Source of the DNA: Acidobacteriota bacterium
Lineage (GTDB): Bacteria; Acidobacteriota; Terriglobia; Terriglobales; Acidobacteriaceae
Reading direction: 5' to 3'
Assembly (NCBI GenBank): GCA_021780075.1
Contig: JAJXZL010000023.1
Span: forward strand, 1-64,000
Length of the DNA stretch: 64,000 nt
This document shows, in pieces, positions 1 to 12,796 of this stretch. The position numbers and the translations under genes were made by a program. Each line of letters begins with the position of its first letter. Position 1 is the stretch's first letter. The notes beneath the pieces were generated by a model, which ran no database searches, was not told the DNA's origin, and saw only the letters and a list, made by a program, of their open reading frames with translations.

Positions 1-555
<555 letters not shown>

Positions 556-756
556 AATTAACTCCGCGCAGTTAGCGGACATTCTTCAAGCAAGCCTTGT
601 AACACCAATCAATTTCGTTGCAATCAAGTTTTGTTACACAAGCTTTTTGGCGCCAGATTGCAGCCGCGTTCCTACGGGCCTCCGGGAGAAACCATCCGGA
701 ACAAAGTAGATGCCTGCGGCAGGCTGCGGGCAACCACCCGCCAGGCGCTATCAAGT

Positions 757-875
<119 letters not shown>

Positions 876-886
876 TAATATCCAGC

Positions 887-920
887 AAAAAGGCCATGCC
901 CATAAAGCATGGCCTTTTTG
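887..920 (+). terminator. Rho-independent terminator of the rRNA operon
   Basis: A perfect stem AAAAGGCCATGC / GCATGGCCTTTT with a CCATAAA-type loop runs into a T-run just after 5S rRNA. It closes the rRNA transcript. The next gene lies on the opposite strand. Confidence 0.9.
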
Positions 921-1040
921 CATGTCTGCATGATTCCTTCTGCTGCAGCTAATCCAATTCCCTCAGCGCAAGGAATAGGGCAGGGACCAGGCGCCACATC
1001 TGCAAACCAGTCCTTGCCCTGTCTGATTCCTGTGTCGCTT

Positions 1041-3860
1041 TTACTTACCTGCTTCTGTCACTAGCTTTTCTGCCCTCGCCATCGCCTTTGTGCGGCTCTT
1101 CTTCACAGCTTCCACGTCCAGGGTTCCGGCTATCCATTTTTGCGGTGAGTACCGCTTGATGTTTTCCTCCAGGTGTTCTGTAAAGGTGGCGCCGATCTGC
1201 GCCACAGCGGCCTGCGCCTTGGGCAGCTCTTCGTGAAAATGAGCCAGCTCCTTCTGCGCATTCTCTGGGTAGTATCCAAGACGATCGCCCGTCTGCATCG
1301 CGTCAATCAGCGCATCCGGCGGGTTAGCGACCGGCTGCGTCTGGTTCATTGCATCATAGGCCCCGCGCAGCCGTGCCATCGCCCCGGCAAAGCCGTCAAG
1401 TTCGCCGCGTCGTGCAGTGAGACCAGCGCTGCGTTGCACCTCGATGATCACCTTGGCATGCGCACTCTCGCGTGCGATCGGAATCACCGTGGTCAGCGAA
1501 TTGCCATTGTAGCTCCAACCATCTTTGCCCAATGCCCCGGCCTGCTTTAGCGCAACGCCCTTCACCTTCACCGATGCTGGCGGCCAGTCCGCCGGCAGCC
1601 GCAGCTCGTATCCGCGCATCTTCATCATGCCTGGAAAGCCTCCTTCCACGGGCCCGATTTCCACGCGCAGCGTGTCGCCGGTCTGTGTTGCCTTGATGGG
1701 AGTGCGCGCAAAGACACCGCGCTGGTAGTCGACCGAAGCGCCCGAGTCCTCATAGAGCGAATAGCTGGCGCTCTTACCCGGCCTCAGTGGCCACACACTC
1801 ACAATCAGCGGGTCCGCCGGCTTTTGTCCGGTGTAGAGCATCGGCGGCTGCATTGGCACAATAGCCCCCGCCTTCAGATACACCGGCGTCTGCTCGATGG
1901 AGAAGCTGCGCTCTACTGTTGTGGGTCCAGTCAGGTGCTTGCCGCTCGGCCACTCGATCCATTCGCCTGCGGGTAGCCAAACCTCTTCCGTTGCCAGGCC
2001 GGAGGTCTTGTCCGACGGCGCAATCACTGGGGCCACCAGCATCTGATCGCCAAACATATATTCGCTTTTGCTCGTGTAGGCCGCGTCCTCTTCTGGAAAG
2101 TCATAGTAGAGTGGCCGCACAAAAGCGACACCCGTGTCATACGTGCGGCGCGCCTCTGTGTAGAGGTACGGCTGCAGCGCGTAGCGAAGCTGGAAAGTGG
2201 ACCGCAAAATCGACGAGTACGGTTCGGGATAGGCCCAGATGCGCCGCTCCGACTCAGGATTCTTGGTAGTATGCGTGCGCAGAATGGGGCTGAACGCGCC
2301 AAACTGCACCCATCGCGTGTAGAGTTCTGGCTCCACGGCGCCTGGCATGTGGCCGCCAATGTCGTGGCTCCAGTAGGCGTAGCCTACGTTTGCGGCCGTC
2401 GCCGTGAACCACGGTTGAAAGGCAAGCGAGTCCCACACAGAAACCGTATCGCCAGAGAATCCAATCTGGTAGCGATGGTTCCCCAGCCCGCCCCAGCGGT
2501 GGAAGAGCAGTGGCCGCTTGCCCTCGCGTTGCTGGTCGGTGAAATGGAGATAATTGAGCCACCATGTGTTGTTCACGCCGGGTAGTTTCGTGTTGAGCTC
2601 CTGTTGCCAGTCCAGCCACCAGAAGTTGATGCCCTGCTTTTCCAGCGGGAGCAACACAAGGTTGAAGTAGTTCGTCGCCCATTTCTTGTTCGTTGGGTCA
2701 AAGGGCACATACTTCTTCGTCGCCGGGTCAATGCCCATGGCCTTCGCCATCGCTGGATAATCGGCCTCCCACGGCTGGATACCCGAGGCGGGATGCAGAT
2801 TCAGGCTGGTCTGCAACCCATTCGCATGCAGCTTGTCCAGAAACTGAGTCGGGTCAGGAAAGAGCAGCTTGTTCCACGTATAGCCCGTCCAGCCGAGACT
2901 GTGGTCAGACTGGTCCACCTCGCCGGCCGCCGCAAGCTGTTCCTGGTTGATGTGCCAGTCCATATCGATCACAAAGACATCGAGCGGCGTGTCATTCTCA
3001 TGAAAGCCGCGAATGATCTCCTCAATCTCCTGGTCGCTATAGGCCCAGTACCGCGACCACCATGCGCCGAAGGCGAAGCGCGGCGGCAGCGGAATGCGTC
3101 CTGCCACGCGCACATAGTCGCCCAGCGCCTTGCGGTAGTCGTGTCCGTAGCCAAAGAAATACAAGTCCTGCCGCTCGCCGGCGGGCCGCTCCATCACCCA
3201 CGGCCAGGGACTCTTTTCGCCTTGCAGAAAGCGAAAATCCGCCGAGTCGAACAGCGGCCTTGTCGAGTCGTCCACCAGCGCCCATCCTGAGCGGGAAACC
3301 AATCCCTGCCCGATGGGCTCTTTGGTCTTGCTGCCCAGCGCGCCGTCTAGTGTGCGCGTGGTGCCACGCAGATTCTCAGGGTCCGTCATCCCCGGGTGCC
3401 ACACCACCGGCTTGCCATCTACCGAGAGCGTGATGGAAAGGTCATTGGCAGTGAAGCGGCCGTCGCTGGTGGCTGTGTAGCGCAGCGTCAACTCGCTTGT
3501 CTTGATGGTTAGAGTCTTGGCTTGGTTGACGGCCAGAGTCGTTGTATCGAACTTCGGCACCGGCATGCGGCGATTGAGAAACACGAACGAAGCGTGGTCC
3601 TCAAACTTGCCATCTGCGGCCCATTCCATGCGGATAAGCTGCGGTGTCAGCACGGTGAATCGTGCCGTGCCCAGCGTGACAACAGCTTTAGGATCGGCCA
3701 CTGGATCAGTAATGGGCAGTCCCTGCTGTGCGCGAGCAGTGGTTGTTGCAGCCGGTGAGACGCGCTGCGTGCGAGTCGTGGCTGGTACCTCAGCCTGTAA
3801 TCCGATTGAGCTGGCTGCGATAAGTCCGATTGCGGCAAGCCGATACAGAGAAATACGCAA
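1041..3860 (-). CDS. Secreted GH31 family alpha-glucosidase/xylosidase-type hydrolase
   Basis: About 939 residues. A retaining glycoside hydrolase that would cleave alpha-linked glucosides or xylosides outside the cytoplasm. GH31 hallmarks are visible. The nucleophile Asp is about residue 417 in WWLDW, the acid/base Asp is about 500 in HDIGGH, and an earlier VIDMDWH strand is present. A C-terminal beta-sandwich region (SYSLYEDSG) resembles the usual GH31 distal domain, followed by an extra ~120-residue helical tail. I chose the TTG start at 3860 because AAGGGGGAA sits 4-5 nt before it and the protein then opens directly with a signal peptide (RISLYRLAAIGLIAASSIG). The frame is open upstream to 3902, but that would add an unlikely polar leader. 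Substrate specificity cannot be read from sequence. Confidence 0.88.
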   Translation of the reverse strand: MRISLYRLAAIGLIAASSIGLQAEVPATTRTQRVSPAATTTARAQQGLPITDPVADPKAVVTLGTARFTVLTPQLIRMEWAADGKFEDHASFVFLNRRMPVPKFDTTTLAVNQAKTLTIKTSELTLRYTATSDGRFTANDLSITLSVDGKPVVWHPGMTDPENLRGTTRTLDGALGSKTKEPIGQGLVSRSGWALVDDSTRPLFDSADFRFLQGEKSPWPWVMERPAGERQDLYFFGYGHDYRKALGDYVRVAGRIPLPPRFAFGAWWSRYWAYSDQEIEEIIRGFHENDTPLDVFVIDMDWHINQEQLAAAGEVDQSDHSLGWTGYTWNKLLFPDPTQFLDKLHANGLQTSLNLHPASGIQPWEADYPAMAKAMGIDPATKKYVPFDPTNKKWATNYFNLVLLPLEKQGINFWWLDWQQELNTKLPGVNNTWWLNYLHFTDQQREGKRPLLFHRWGGLGNHRYQIGFSGDTVSVWDSLAFQPWFTATAANVGYAYWSHDIGGHMPGAVEPELYTRWVQFGAFSPILRTHTTKNPESERRIWAYPEPYSSILRSTFQLRYALQPYLYTEARRTYDTGVAFVRPLYYDFPEEDAAYTSKSEYMFGDQMLVAPVIAPSDKTSGLATEEVWLPAGEWIEWPSGKHLTGPTTVERSFSIEQTPVYLKAGAIVPMQPPMLYTGQKPADPLIVSVWPLRPGKSASYSLYEDSGASVDYQRGVFARTPIKATQTGDTLRVEIGPVEGGFPGMMKMRGYELRLPADWPPASVKVKGVALKQAGALGKDGWSYNGNSLTTVIPIARESAHAKVIIEVQRSAGLTARRGELDGFAGAMARLRGAYDAMNQTQPVANPPDALIDAMQTGDRLGYYPENAQKELAHFHEELPKAQAAVAQIGATFTEHLEENIKRYSPQKWIAGTLDVEAVKKSRTKAMARAEKLVTEAGK

Positions 3861-3968
3861 CTGTTCCCCCTTGGTTCTTGATTCCTCAGGGAAGCCTATC
3901 ATTCAGGATGGAGTGTCGTATGGGCGCAACCTTCAGCGCTGGCCTGTACGCCTGCCGCGCACAAAGAG

Positions 3969-4016
3969 AAAGGCCCACCACGGTTGCGATAAAGCTGCTC
4001 CGGGGTGGGCCTTTTT
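3969..4016. terminator. Hairpin terminator between the lipoprotein gene and the GH31 gene
   Basis: Stem AAAGGCCCACC / GGTGGGCCTTT, flanked by A-run and T-run, so it could stop transcription in either direction. It lies downstream of the 4055-4840 gene (minus strand) and upstream of the GH31 gene. Confidence 0.75.
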
Positions 4017-4054
4017 GCTTTCGAGCGCGGACAAAGTACGCGCTGTTTCTGCGA

Positions 4055-4840
4055 CTACATGGTGATGTGGACCGAGTGTTCCAGCCTGAACGTAAGCATG
4101 GTTTCCGCAGGAAGAACAATCTGCTTGTTGCCTGTGAAGGCGCTGCCTGCCGTACCGCCGCCCGCGCCGACAAGACCGCCAATCAGCGCGCCCTTTCCGC
4201 CGCCTGCCAGACCGCCAATCAGCGCGCCCAGGCCCGCGCCGCCGCCAATGAACTCAGCGCTGCGTTTGCCTTTGCCCTGCTCCACCTTTGAAACCGTGCT
4301 GGTAGACACCGGATAGCTGCCGCCTGCGGTCTGCACCCGCTCCAGGCGAAGTGCCAGATACGCGCCGCCCTTAAACCGGCCCAGCGGCTTGGCATCGATA
4401 ACTGTGCCCTCAGCACGTGCGCCGCGTGCAATCACCGGCTGCCCATTCACGAGCACATCGTCGGCCACGGTCGCGCTGAAGCTGTCGCCCGCCTGGCTGA
4501 TCTGCGAGCCCAGATCCTGATCTAGGCGCACGCGAATCGCCGTTCCGCTTGGCAGGTCCACCATCGGTGGCGGAGCTGGTTGCTGAGGGCCCTGCGGCGC
4601 CCCGCCAGCGTAGCCTTGCGGCGCCCCGCCGGCATAGCCCTGCCCGCCTGGTCCTGCCTGTTGCCCTGGCTGGCCAGCGCCGGGTTGTCCAGGCCCTGGG
4701 CCTGTCTGCGCAGTTCCCGGTGTGGAGGGCTGCGTATTCTGGTTATCGGCGGGCTGGGTCGTACTCTTGCATCCACTCAGCGAGAAAACAGCGGCCAGTG
4801 CTAACGCTGCAAAGGGAACAATCTGACGATTCAATTTCAT
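4055..4840 (-). CDS. Glycine-zipper outer-membrane lipoprotein
   Basis: 261 residues with a lipoprotein signal (MKLNRQIVPFAALALAAVFSLSGC, lipobox LSGC, lipidated Cys about residue 24). Next comes a Pro/Gly/Gln-rich linker that contains a short direct repeat (GYAGGAPQ twice). A folded central domain follows (LPSGTAIRVRLDQDLGS...) of a type frequent in acidobacterial lipoproteins. Residues ~195-240 form a glycine zipper (GALIGGLAGGGKGALIGGLVGAG) typical of membrane-inserting segments. Function is unknown; the layout suggests a surface or periplasmic envelope component. A monocistronic arrangement is likely given the flanking terminator. Confidence 0.8.
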   Translation of the reverse strand: MKLNRQIVPFAALALAAVFSLSGCKSTTQPADNQNTQPSTPGTAQTGPGPGQPGAGQPGQQAGPGGQGYAGGAPQGYAGGAPQGPQQPAPPPMVDLPSGTAIRVRLDQDLGSQISQAGDSFSATVADDVLVNGQPVIARGARAEGTVIDAKPLGRFKGGAYLALRLERVQTAGGSYPVSTSTVSKVEQGKGKRSAEFIGGGAGLGALIGGLAGGGKGALIGGLVGAGGGTAGSAFTGNKQIVLPAETMLTFRLEHSVHITM

Positions 4841-4923
4841 ACCTCGCGCTCCTTAAGGGGGATTACGGATTACGATTCCTACAATGAGGGGGCGCATTAG
4901 CACCCCCGGTCACGCCTTGTAGG

Positions 4924-7729
<2,806 letters not shown>

Positions 7730-7850
7730 TACGCAATTTTTTTGCTGATCTCTATGAAAAAAGATGGACTTACTGAGAGTTATGGGCTAGGATTTCTGCA
7801 CGCAGAAAGAGGCACTTTCCGCGACAGATTTGTATAAGGGGTTACCAATT

Positions 7851-8018
7851 ATGAAACTCGTCCTCCGCGTTGTTGCTCTGTTCGTCGTTGTTGCCGGTGT
7901 CGCCGCCGCTTCCGTTTCTTCCAAGACGCCTGCCATCCCCAGCCATCAGTCCGCCACCGCCACTCTGCCGGCCCCTTGCTGCGGCCCTGGCATGACGTGC
8001 ATCCCCAGCGGGAGATAA
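7851..8018 (+). CDS. Small secreted peptide, unknown function
   Basis: 55 residues. The ATG at 7851 is preceded by AAGGGG with an 8-9 nt spacer. A clear signal peptide (MKLVLRVVALFVVVAGVAAASV) leaves a mature piece of about 33 residues that contains PCCGPGMTC, a compact three-cysteine motif. A hairpin terminator follows directly. An upstream in-frame ATG at 7830 lacks a ribosome site. The Cys pattern could bind metal or form a disulfide. No family is recognised. Confidence 0.65.
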   Translation: MKLVLRVVALFVVVAGVAAASVSSKTPAIPSHQSATATLPAPCCGPGMTCIPSGR

Positions 8019-8025
8019 GTCAGCG

Positions 8026-8045
8026 CATAGCACAAAAGTGCTATG
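8026..8045 (+). terminator. Terminator of the small peptide gene
   Basis: Perfect 8-bp stem CATAGCAC / GTGCTATG with an AAAA loop, starting 8 nt after the stop codon. The T-tract downstream is interrupted (ACTTTAGG...), so termination strength is uncertain. Confidence 0.6.
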
Positions 8046-8124
8046 ACTTTAGGGCACTTTTCATTTGAATTCTTTTGGCTGAAGGCGCTATCCTGACAAA
8101 ACCCTCAGGATGGAAGGGCCCTAT

Positions 8125-9003
8125 ATGCCTTTAGATTTCACGATGAAATTAATGAGTGCCGCTGAATTTACTCTTTGGGTAGCGCTAGGCATAGTTTTTT
8201 GGATTAAAGGGTTGCATCACCGCTTCCCGGCCATGAGTGTGTATCTTGCTCTCCGCGTAGCGTCTATGCCTGCGCTGCTGAGCTTACTTTACATTCAGGA
8301 GCAGCCGTGGGGCCACGGCTACTTTCCTGCCTATTTCTATGCGTACTGGTCGGTCTACATCGGCAGTGCGATAACGCTGTTCTTCGTTTGCATTGAGATC
8401 TTCCGCGCCGCCCTTTCTTCCTTCACCGGACTGATTCGACTCGGAACGGTCGTCTTCCGCTGGGCCGCGCTGGTGTCCTTGCTCGTGAGTCTCGCATCCG
8501 CCACATTCTCGAACTATACTTCGTTCCCGATCGCCAATCTGGCGTATGCGCTCATGCGGTCGGTCAGCATCCTTGAGCTCTGCCTGCTCGGATTCCTCTG
8601 CCTCAGCATGAATGCGCTGCGCCTCTCGCCGCGCGACCTGTCGTTTGGGCTGGCGCTCGGCTTCGGCCTGATGTCCGCCAACGACTTCATCGTCGGCGCG
8701 CTGCTTGCGGGCAACTCTTCGCTCACCTCTCCGCTGCAGTTCCTCAACGAATCGCTGATCCTGGTTTCGCTCATCATCTGGGTCTCCTATGTCACCGTTC
8801 CTGAGCCGGCCAGAAGGCCCGTAACTATGCCCGCGAACTCCACCATCTATCGCTGGAACGAGATCGCCGCTGCCCTCGGCCACGGAACGCAGGTCGCCGT
8901 CCATCAGCCCGCCAACAGCTTCTTCCTCACGGACGTTGAGAAGGTCGTGGACAAAGTGCTCACACGCAATCTGCAAAGCAGCGAATCCAAATCCGAAGCT
9001 TAA
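8125..9003 (+). CDS. Polytopic membrane protein, unknown function
   Basis: 292 residues from the ATG at 8125, which has GGAAGGG six nt upstream; an ATG five codons earlier overlaps that ribosome site. About seven hydrophobic segments run from residue 10 to about 225, followed by a soluble C-terminal tail of about 65 residues ending in charged repeats (LQSSESKSEA). The layout matches a 7-TM family common in acidobacteria whose role is not known. A terminator follows at 9028-9060, so it is probably transcribed alone. Confidence 0.7.
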   Translation: MPLDFTMKLMSAAEFTLWVALGIVFWIKGLHHRFPAMSVYLALRVASMPALLSLLYIQEQPWGHGYFPAYFYAYWSVYIGSAITLFFVCIEIFRAALSSFTGLIRLGTVVFRWAALVSLLVSLASATFSNYTSFPIANLAYALMRSVSILELCLLGFLCLSMNALRLSPRDLSFGLALGFGLMSANDFIVGALLAGNSSLTSPLQFLNESLILVSLIIWVSYVTVPEPARRPVTMPANSTIYRWNEIAAALGHGTQVAVHQPANSFFLTDVEKVVDKVLTRNLQSSESKSEA

Positions 9004-9027
9004 TTAAATTACACCGCTAGCAAAACC

Positions 9028-9060
9028 AAGGGCCGGATCCACTAAGGATCCGGCCCTTCT
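9028..9060 (+). terminator. Terminator of the membrane protein gene
   Basis: Perfect 13-bp stem AAGGGCCGGATCC / GGATCCGGCCCTT with loop ACTAA, then TCT. Confidence 0.85.
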
Positions 9061-9096
9061 GCATTCCTGCCTTCATGCGCTCCTGCACTGCTGCGC

Positions 9097-9136
9097 ACGC
9101 AAAAAAGGCCACGGCAGCGCCGCGGCCTTTTTTGCT
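9097..9136 (-). terminator. Terminator of the rplU-rpmA operon
   Basis: Near-perfect hairpin with A-run and T-run flanks (GCAAAAAAGGCC... / ...GGCCTTTTTTGC), just downstream of rpmA on its strand. Confidence 0.85.
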
Positions 9137-9151
9137 TTAATCCGTCTTCAG

Positions 9152-9415
9152 TTACTCGGCAGCAACCGGCTCGATGGACGCAAAGCGTCCGCGGTTGCCG
9201 TGGTCTGAGAACTTCACCCGGCCTGAGACCTTCGCAAACAGCGTGTCGTCCGAGCCGATGCCCACATTCGCGCCTGGCTTGATGCGTGTGCCGCGCTGCC
9301 GCATGATGATCGTGCCGCCTGTTACCAGTTCGCCGCCAAAGGCCTTCACGCCCAGTCGCTGCGCATTGGAATCCCGTCCGTTTGTGGAGCTGCCTCCACC
9401 CTTTTTATGTGCCAT
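9152..9415 (-). CDS. rpmA: 50S ribosomal protein L27
   Basis: 87 residues, full family length. The N-terminus [16 protein letters not shown] and the core [22 protein letters not shown] are diagnostic. L27 reaches toward the peptidyl-transferase centre of the large subunit. The ATG at 9415 has AAGGGG eight nt upstream. It follows rplU by about 30 bp in the usual L21-L27 operon. There is no leader extension of the type cleaved in Firmicutes. Confidence 0.97.
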   Translation of the reverse strand: MAHKKGGGSSTNGRDSNAQRLGVKAFGGELVTGGTIIMRQRGTRIKPGANVGIGSDDTLFAKVSGRVKFSDHGNRGRFASIEPVAAE

Positions 9416-9446
9416 TGCCGAATCCCCTTCTGAATTCTTTCCGCGC

Positions 9447-9773
9447 CTACTTGGCGGCGGTGTAGGTCACACCGTCGGCCTCAATGGCCTTGATGCGCAC
9501 CTCGGTAAAGTTCTGCCGGTGTCCCTGCATCTTCTTGTACTGCTTCTTGCGCTTCAGGTGGAACACCAGAATCTTGTCGCCGCGCCCTTCGCCCAGCACC
9601 TCGGCCGTCACCTTTGCCGTTGCGGGCTTTGCCACCGTTCCCGGCTCGCCGCTCACAGCCAGCACATCGCTGAACTCGACCGTCTGGTTCTCTGAACCGA
9701 CGCTCTCAATCTTCACCACGTCGCCAGGAGCGACCCGATACTGCTTGCCACCGGTACGAATCACCGCGTACAT
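9447..9773 (-). CDS. rplU: 50S ribosomal protein L21
   Basis: 108 residues. It opens with [14 protein letters not shown] and contains [15 protein letters not shown] and [11 protein letters not shown], all typical of L21, which binds 23S rRNA. First gene of the rplU-rpmA operon. The promoter should lie in 9774-9900. I see no certain autoregulatory leader structure there. Confidence 0.97.
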   Translation of the reverse strand: MYAVIRTGGKQYRVAPGDVVKIESVGSENQTVEFSDVLAVSGEPGTVAKPATAKVTAEVLGEGRGDKILVFHLKRKKQYKKMQGHRQNFTEVRIKAIEADGVTYTAAK

Positions 9774-10062
9774 AAACCCTCCAGCGCGGTTCCGGCCTTG
9801 CCGGTGCGCTTCTGCAATCCTAAAAATAGCTCGGGCGGAAACTTCCGCGCCGCGGTACGCTCAAGCGCCAATCTGCGGGGCGAGCGTCTGGCTCCACGAC
9901 GACAGGCAGGAATCGCCAAACTAGAGTAGTCTACCGGTTTTGCGGGCCAAGGTCAATCTCCACCGCTTAAAGGGTACGGGCTTCAGCCCCGCGGGAAACC
10001 TCTTTCAATCCAACCCGTCACCCAGGCTGCCCATTCCACAAGCCTTGCCTTACACTGTTCAC

Positions 10063-11250
10063 ATGGAAGAGTTTTCGAGGATTCAGCGTCTCCCGCCCTA
10101 CGTCTTTAATATCACTGGAGAAATGAAGGTCTCCGCCCGCCGCCGTGGTGAAGACATCATCGATTTCGGCATGGGCAACCCCGACGGCGCCACGCCCAAG
10201 CACATTGTAGACAAGCTCATTGAGGCGGCGCTCAAGCCCGTCACCCATCGCTATTCGGTCTCCAAGGGCATCCCGCGCCTGCGCAAGGCCATCTGCAACT
10301 GGTACAAGACACGCTACGACGTCGATCTCGACCCCAACTCCGAGGCCATCGTCACCATCGGCTCCAAGGAGGGCATCGCCCACCTCTGCCTCGCCATCCT
10401 TGACTCGCGTGACACCGTGCTCGTGCCCAACCCCAGCTACCCCATCCACATCTACGGCCCCGTTATCGCCGGCGCACACGTCGTCAGCGTCCCCGTCCAT
10501 GACAAGGAGCAATTCCTCGCCCAGCTTGAGGAAATCATCCCCCGCATGACGCCGCGCCCCAAGGCCCTCATCGTCAATTTCCCCTCCAACCCCACCACCG
10601 AGTGTGTCGAGCTGCCCTTCCTCGCCCGCCTCGTTGAGCTGGCCCGCGAATACGGCTTCCACCTCATCCACGACCTCGCCTACGCTGACATCGCCTTCGA
10701 CGGCTACAAGCCCCCCAGCGTCCTCCAGGTCCCCGGAGCCAAAGACGTCGCCGTCGAGTTCTTCACCCTCTCCAAGAGCTACAACATGCCCGGCTGGCGC
10801 GTCGGCTTCATGGTCGGCAATCCCGTCCTCGTCAACGCCCTCGCCCGCCTCAAAAGCTACTTTGACTACGGCACCTTCACGCCCATCCAGGTCGCATCGA
10901 TTCTCGCGCTTGAAGGCCCGCAGGAGTGCGTCACAGAAATCTGCGAGAACTACCGCCGCCGCCGCGACGTCCTCGTCGACGGACTCAACAAGGCCGGCTG
11001 GCCCGTCGCCTCGCCCAAGGCCACCATGTTCGTTTGGGCCCAGATCCCGGAGCAGTACCGCAAGCTAGGCTCGCTCGAGTTCTCCAAGCTATTGCTGACG
11101 GAAGCGAAGGTAGCCGTCTCCCCCGGCATCGGCTTCGGCGACTACGGCGACAACCACGTCCGCTTCTCCCTGATCGAGAACGAAGAACGCACACGCCAGG
11201 CACTCAGGGGAATCAAGGCCATGCTCGCGAAGGGCGCGGTCCCGGCGTAG
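10063..11250 (+). CDS. alaC: Alanine-forming aminotransferase (AlaC-like, class I/II)
   Basis: 395 residues. PLP enzyme that would transfer an amino group to pyruvate to make alanine. The whole length resembles the E. coli AlaC (YfdZ) type. Visible blocks are [39 protein letters not shown] and [15 protein letters not shown]. The PLP Lys is about 238 and the C-terminal block is [19 protein letters not shown]. The ATG at 10063 matches the family start; the frame is open further upstream without a good start. A GC-rich, C-ending codon bias distinguishes it from the next gene. LL-diaminopimelate aminotransferase is a related but less likely reading. Confidence 0.9.
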   Translation: MEEFSRIQRLPPYVFNITGEMKVSARRRGEDIIDFGMGNPDGATPKHIVDKLIEAALKPVTHRYSVSKGIPRLRKAICNWYKTRYDVDLDPNSEAIVTIGSKEGIAHLCLAILDSRDTVLVPNPSYPIHIYGPVIAGAHVVSVPVHDKEQFLAQLEEIIPRMTPRPKALIVNFPSNPTTECVELPFLARLVELAREYGFHLIHDLAYADIAFDGYKPPSVLQVPGAKDVAVEFFTLSKSYNMPGWRVGFMVGNPVLVNALARLKSYFDYGTFTPIQVASILALEGPQECVTEICENYRRRRDVLVDGLNKAGWPVASPKATMFVWAQIPEQYRKLGSLEFSKLLLTEAKVAVSPGIGFGDYGDNHVRFSLIENEERTRQALRGIKAMLAKGAVPA

Positions 11251-11444
11251 CCCTGAATAGCCTAACTCTGGTCTCTAAGCGTGTACCTCAGGAAGAAAGT
11301 CGTGCCTGAACCCTCGTGTCAGGACCTAGGCGCCAGTCACTTTTCCAGATTCAGATGTTTCCCCTGCCTAATTGAAGCACCTATCTTGTCCATTGCGCAG
11401 ATAGATCGCGTACACTGTTGGCGAATTAAAAAGGGGAACTCCAG

Positions 11445-12539
11445 ATGGCACTTCCTGTCTTAACGACTGCTGAAGACGTGCGAGATCTCGTGCGATATCT
11501 CAAAACTAAACCTACAGGGGCAACCGTCAAGGAGGCGAAAGCCGCTGTGAAAAGGCAGGTTCTCGACCCCAGAAAAATGACAGCATACACGCTTTGGGGA
11601 TTCGTCGCGAAGGAAGGGGAGAGGCTTAAGCTGACGCAGCGTGGATGGGATTATGCTAGGAAACCTGACACAGAAGCAGAAGTCTTCCGCCGCGCCATCG
11701 ATTCGGTTGTACCCTATAAGTCGGTTTTGGAGTGGGCCAATCACCAGAAGCTCGATTCGATCACAAATGTAGACGTGGCGGCTCACTGGCATGAACACCA
11801 TTCCGATTCACTCGGAACCGAAAATGATGACACGATCAAAAACAACGCCGTCTGCTTCTTTCACCTCTGCGAAGCTGCGAACTTGGGCAAGCTCGTGGTC
11901 GGCAGAAAGGGTCAGGCGACGCGCCTGTCTCTCGAAAAGTCGCAACTAGCTCAATACGTCGAAGCCGGCCCCAGTTCTCCTCCTTGGGTCAGCACTTCAT
12001 CCGAATCAGAGGAGAAGGTTGAGGACGATTCGGCGAAAGAAGAACCGTCCCCTGAACCACTCACGCCTGCGTCCTCCGGGACGACCTTTCACGGAATTTC
12101 GACGCCGACTACCGTCAAAGTCTTCATCTCACACGGCAGCAACACAGATATCGTCGACCAGGTGCAGACGATGCTGGGCATCGCTGATATACCGAGCGAG
12201 GTTGCGGTCAAAGAGGAAACCTCTGCGATCCCCGTTCCGGAGAAGATATTTGGCGCGATGCGGAGATGCCAAGCAGGCATCATCATTGTAAGTGTTGACG
12301 AGAAGCGAAAGAATGGCGCGGGAGAGTTCACCATCAACGAGAATGTCCTGATCGAAATCGGAGCGGCCTTCGTGCTCTATGAGAAGCGCGTGGTTCTTGT
12401 GTGGGATAAGCGCCTTACGGTGCCCTCAAATCTCCAGGGGCTATATCGCTGCGAGTTTGAAGGCAATGAGCTGAGTTGGAGCGCGGGTATGAAACTCATG
12501 AAGGCTATTCGCGGATTCAAGAATCCGGAGCCAGCTTAA
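11445..12539 (+). CDS. Winged-helix/TIR-like (CAP12-type) protein, candidate defence NADase
   Basis: 364 residues. The C-terminal ~140 residues (about 223-360) read as the TIR-like fold formerly called predicted nucleotide-binding, now associated with CBASS/Pycsar effectors. It starts with strand VKVFISHGSNTD (from 224) and has a central IIIVS strand. The conserved ENVLIEIGAA segment places the putative catalytic Glu at about 304, followed by RVVLVWDKRLTVPSNLQGLY. The N-terminal ~165 residues are basic and helical and look like a winged-helix or DUF5343-like module. An acidic Ser/Pro/Glu linker (about 180-215) joins the two. AAGGGGA precedes the ATG. No cyclase gene is adjacent, so how it would be triggered is unknown. 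Codon use is less GC-biased than alaC, consistent with transfer. NAD cleavage is inference. Confidence 0.72.
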   Translation: MALPVLTTAEDVRDLVRYLKTKPTGATVKEAKAAVKRQVLDPRKMTAYTLWGFVAKEGERLKLTQRGWDYARKPDTEAEVFRRAIDSVVPYKSVLEWANHQKLDSITNVDVAAHWHEHHSDSLGTENDDTIKNNAVCFFHLCEAANLGKLVVGRKGQATRLSLEKSQLAQYVEAGPSSPPWVSTSSESEEKVEDDSAKEEPSPEPLTPASSGTTFHGISTPTTVKVFISHGSNTDIVDQVQTMLGIADIPSEVAVKEETSAIPVPEKIFGAMRRCQAGIIIVSVDEKRKNGAGEFTINENVLIEIGAAFVLYEKRVVLVWDKRLTVPSNLQGLYRCEFEGNELSWSAGMKLMKAIRGFKNPEPA

Positions 12540-12600
12540 GTGGTTGGGCGGGTGCCCGGGTGGCTCTAGATGTCCGAGCGGTTGTTCCGCCGGGTGTCCC

Positions 12601-12705
12601 ACCCATGAGTTTTGAAAGTTGAGCATCAGAACGACCTCGGGTGCCCCATTCATGGTGTCCGCCCCGGCGGACGGCATGGGTGGGAAAGCAACGAACCCAT
12701 CCCAG
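12601..12705. repeat. REP-like palindromic intergenic repeat, left of the toxin-antitoxin pair
   Basis: Contains GGGTGCCCCATTCATG, then the arm pair GTCCGCC / GGCGGAC, then GCATGGGTGGGA. This is the same class as the palindromes near 55.84 and 56.43 kb. The 12600-12705 stretch resembles 13465-13526: both have CCCAT-AGTTTT, AACGACCT and the exact 18-mer GCAACGAACCCATCCCAG, at 12688-12705 here. The rest of the 12540-12796 gap shows no gene. Confidence 0.6.
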
Positions 12706-12796
12706 CCCGTATCAACTCACCGCCGCCGGTCGCCCCATCCCTTGCCTTTGAGACCTGGAAATCAGAAGTCCTATCCTGCGTCAGTCCGTTCCCGCA

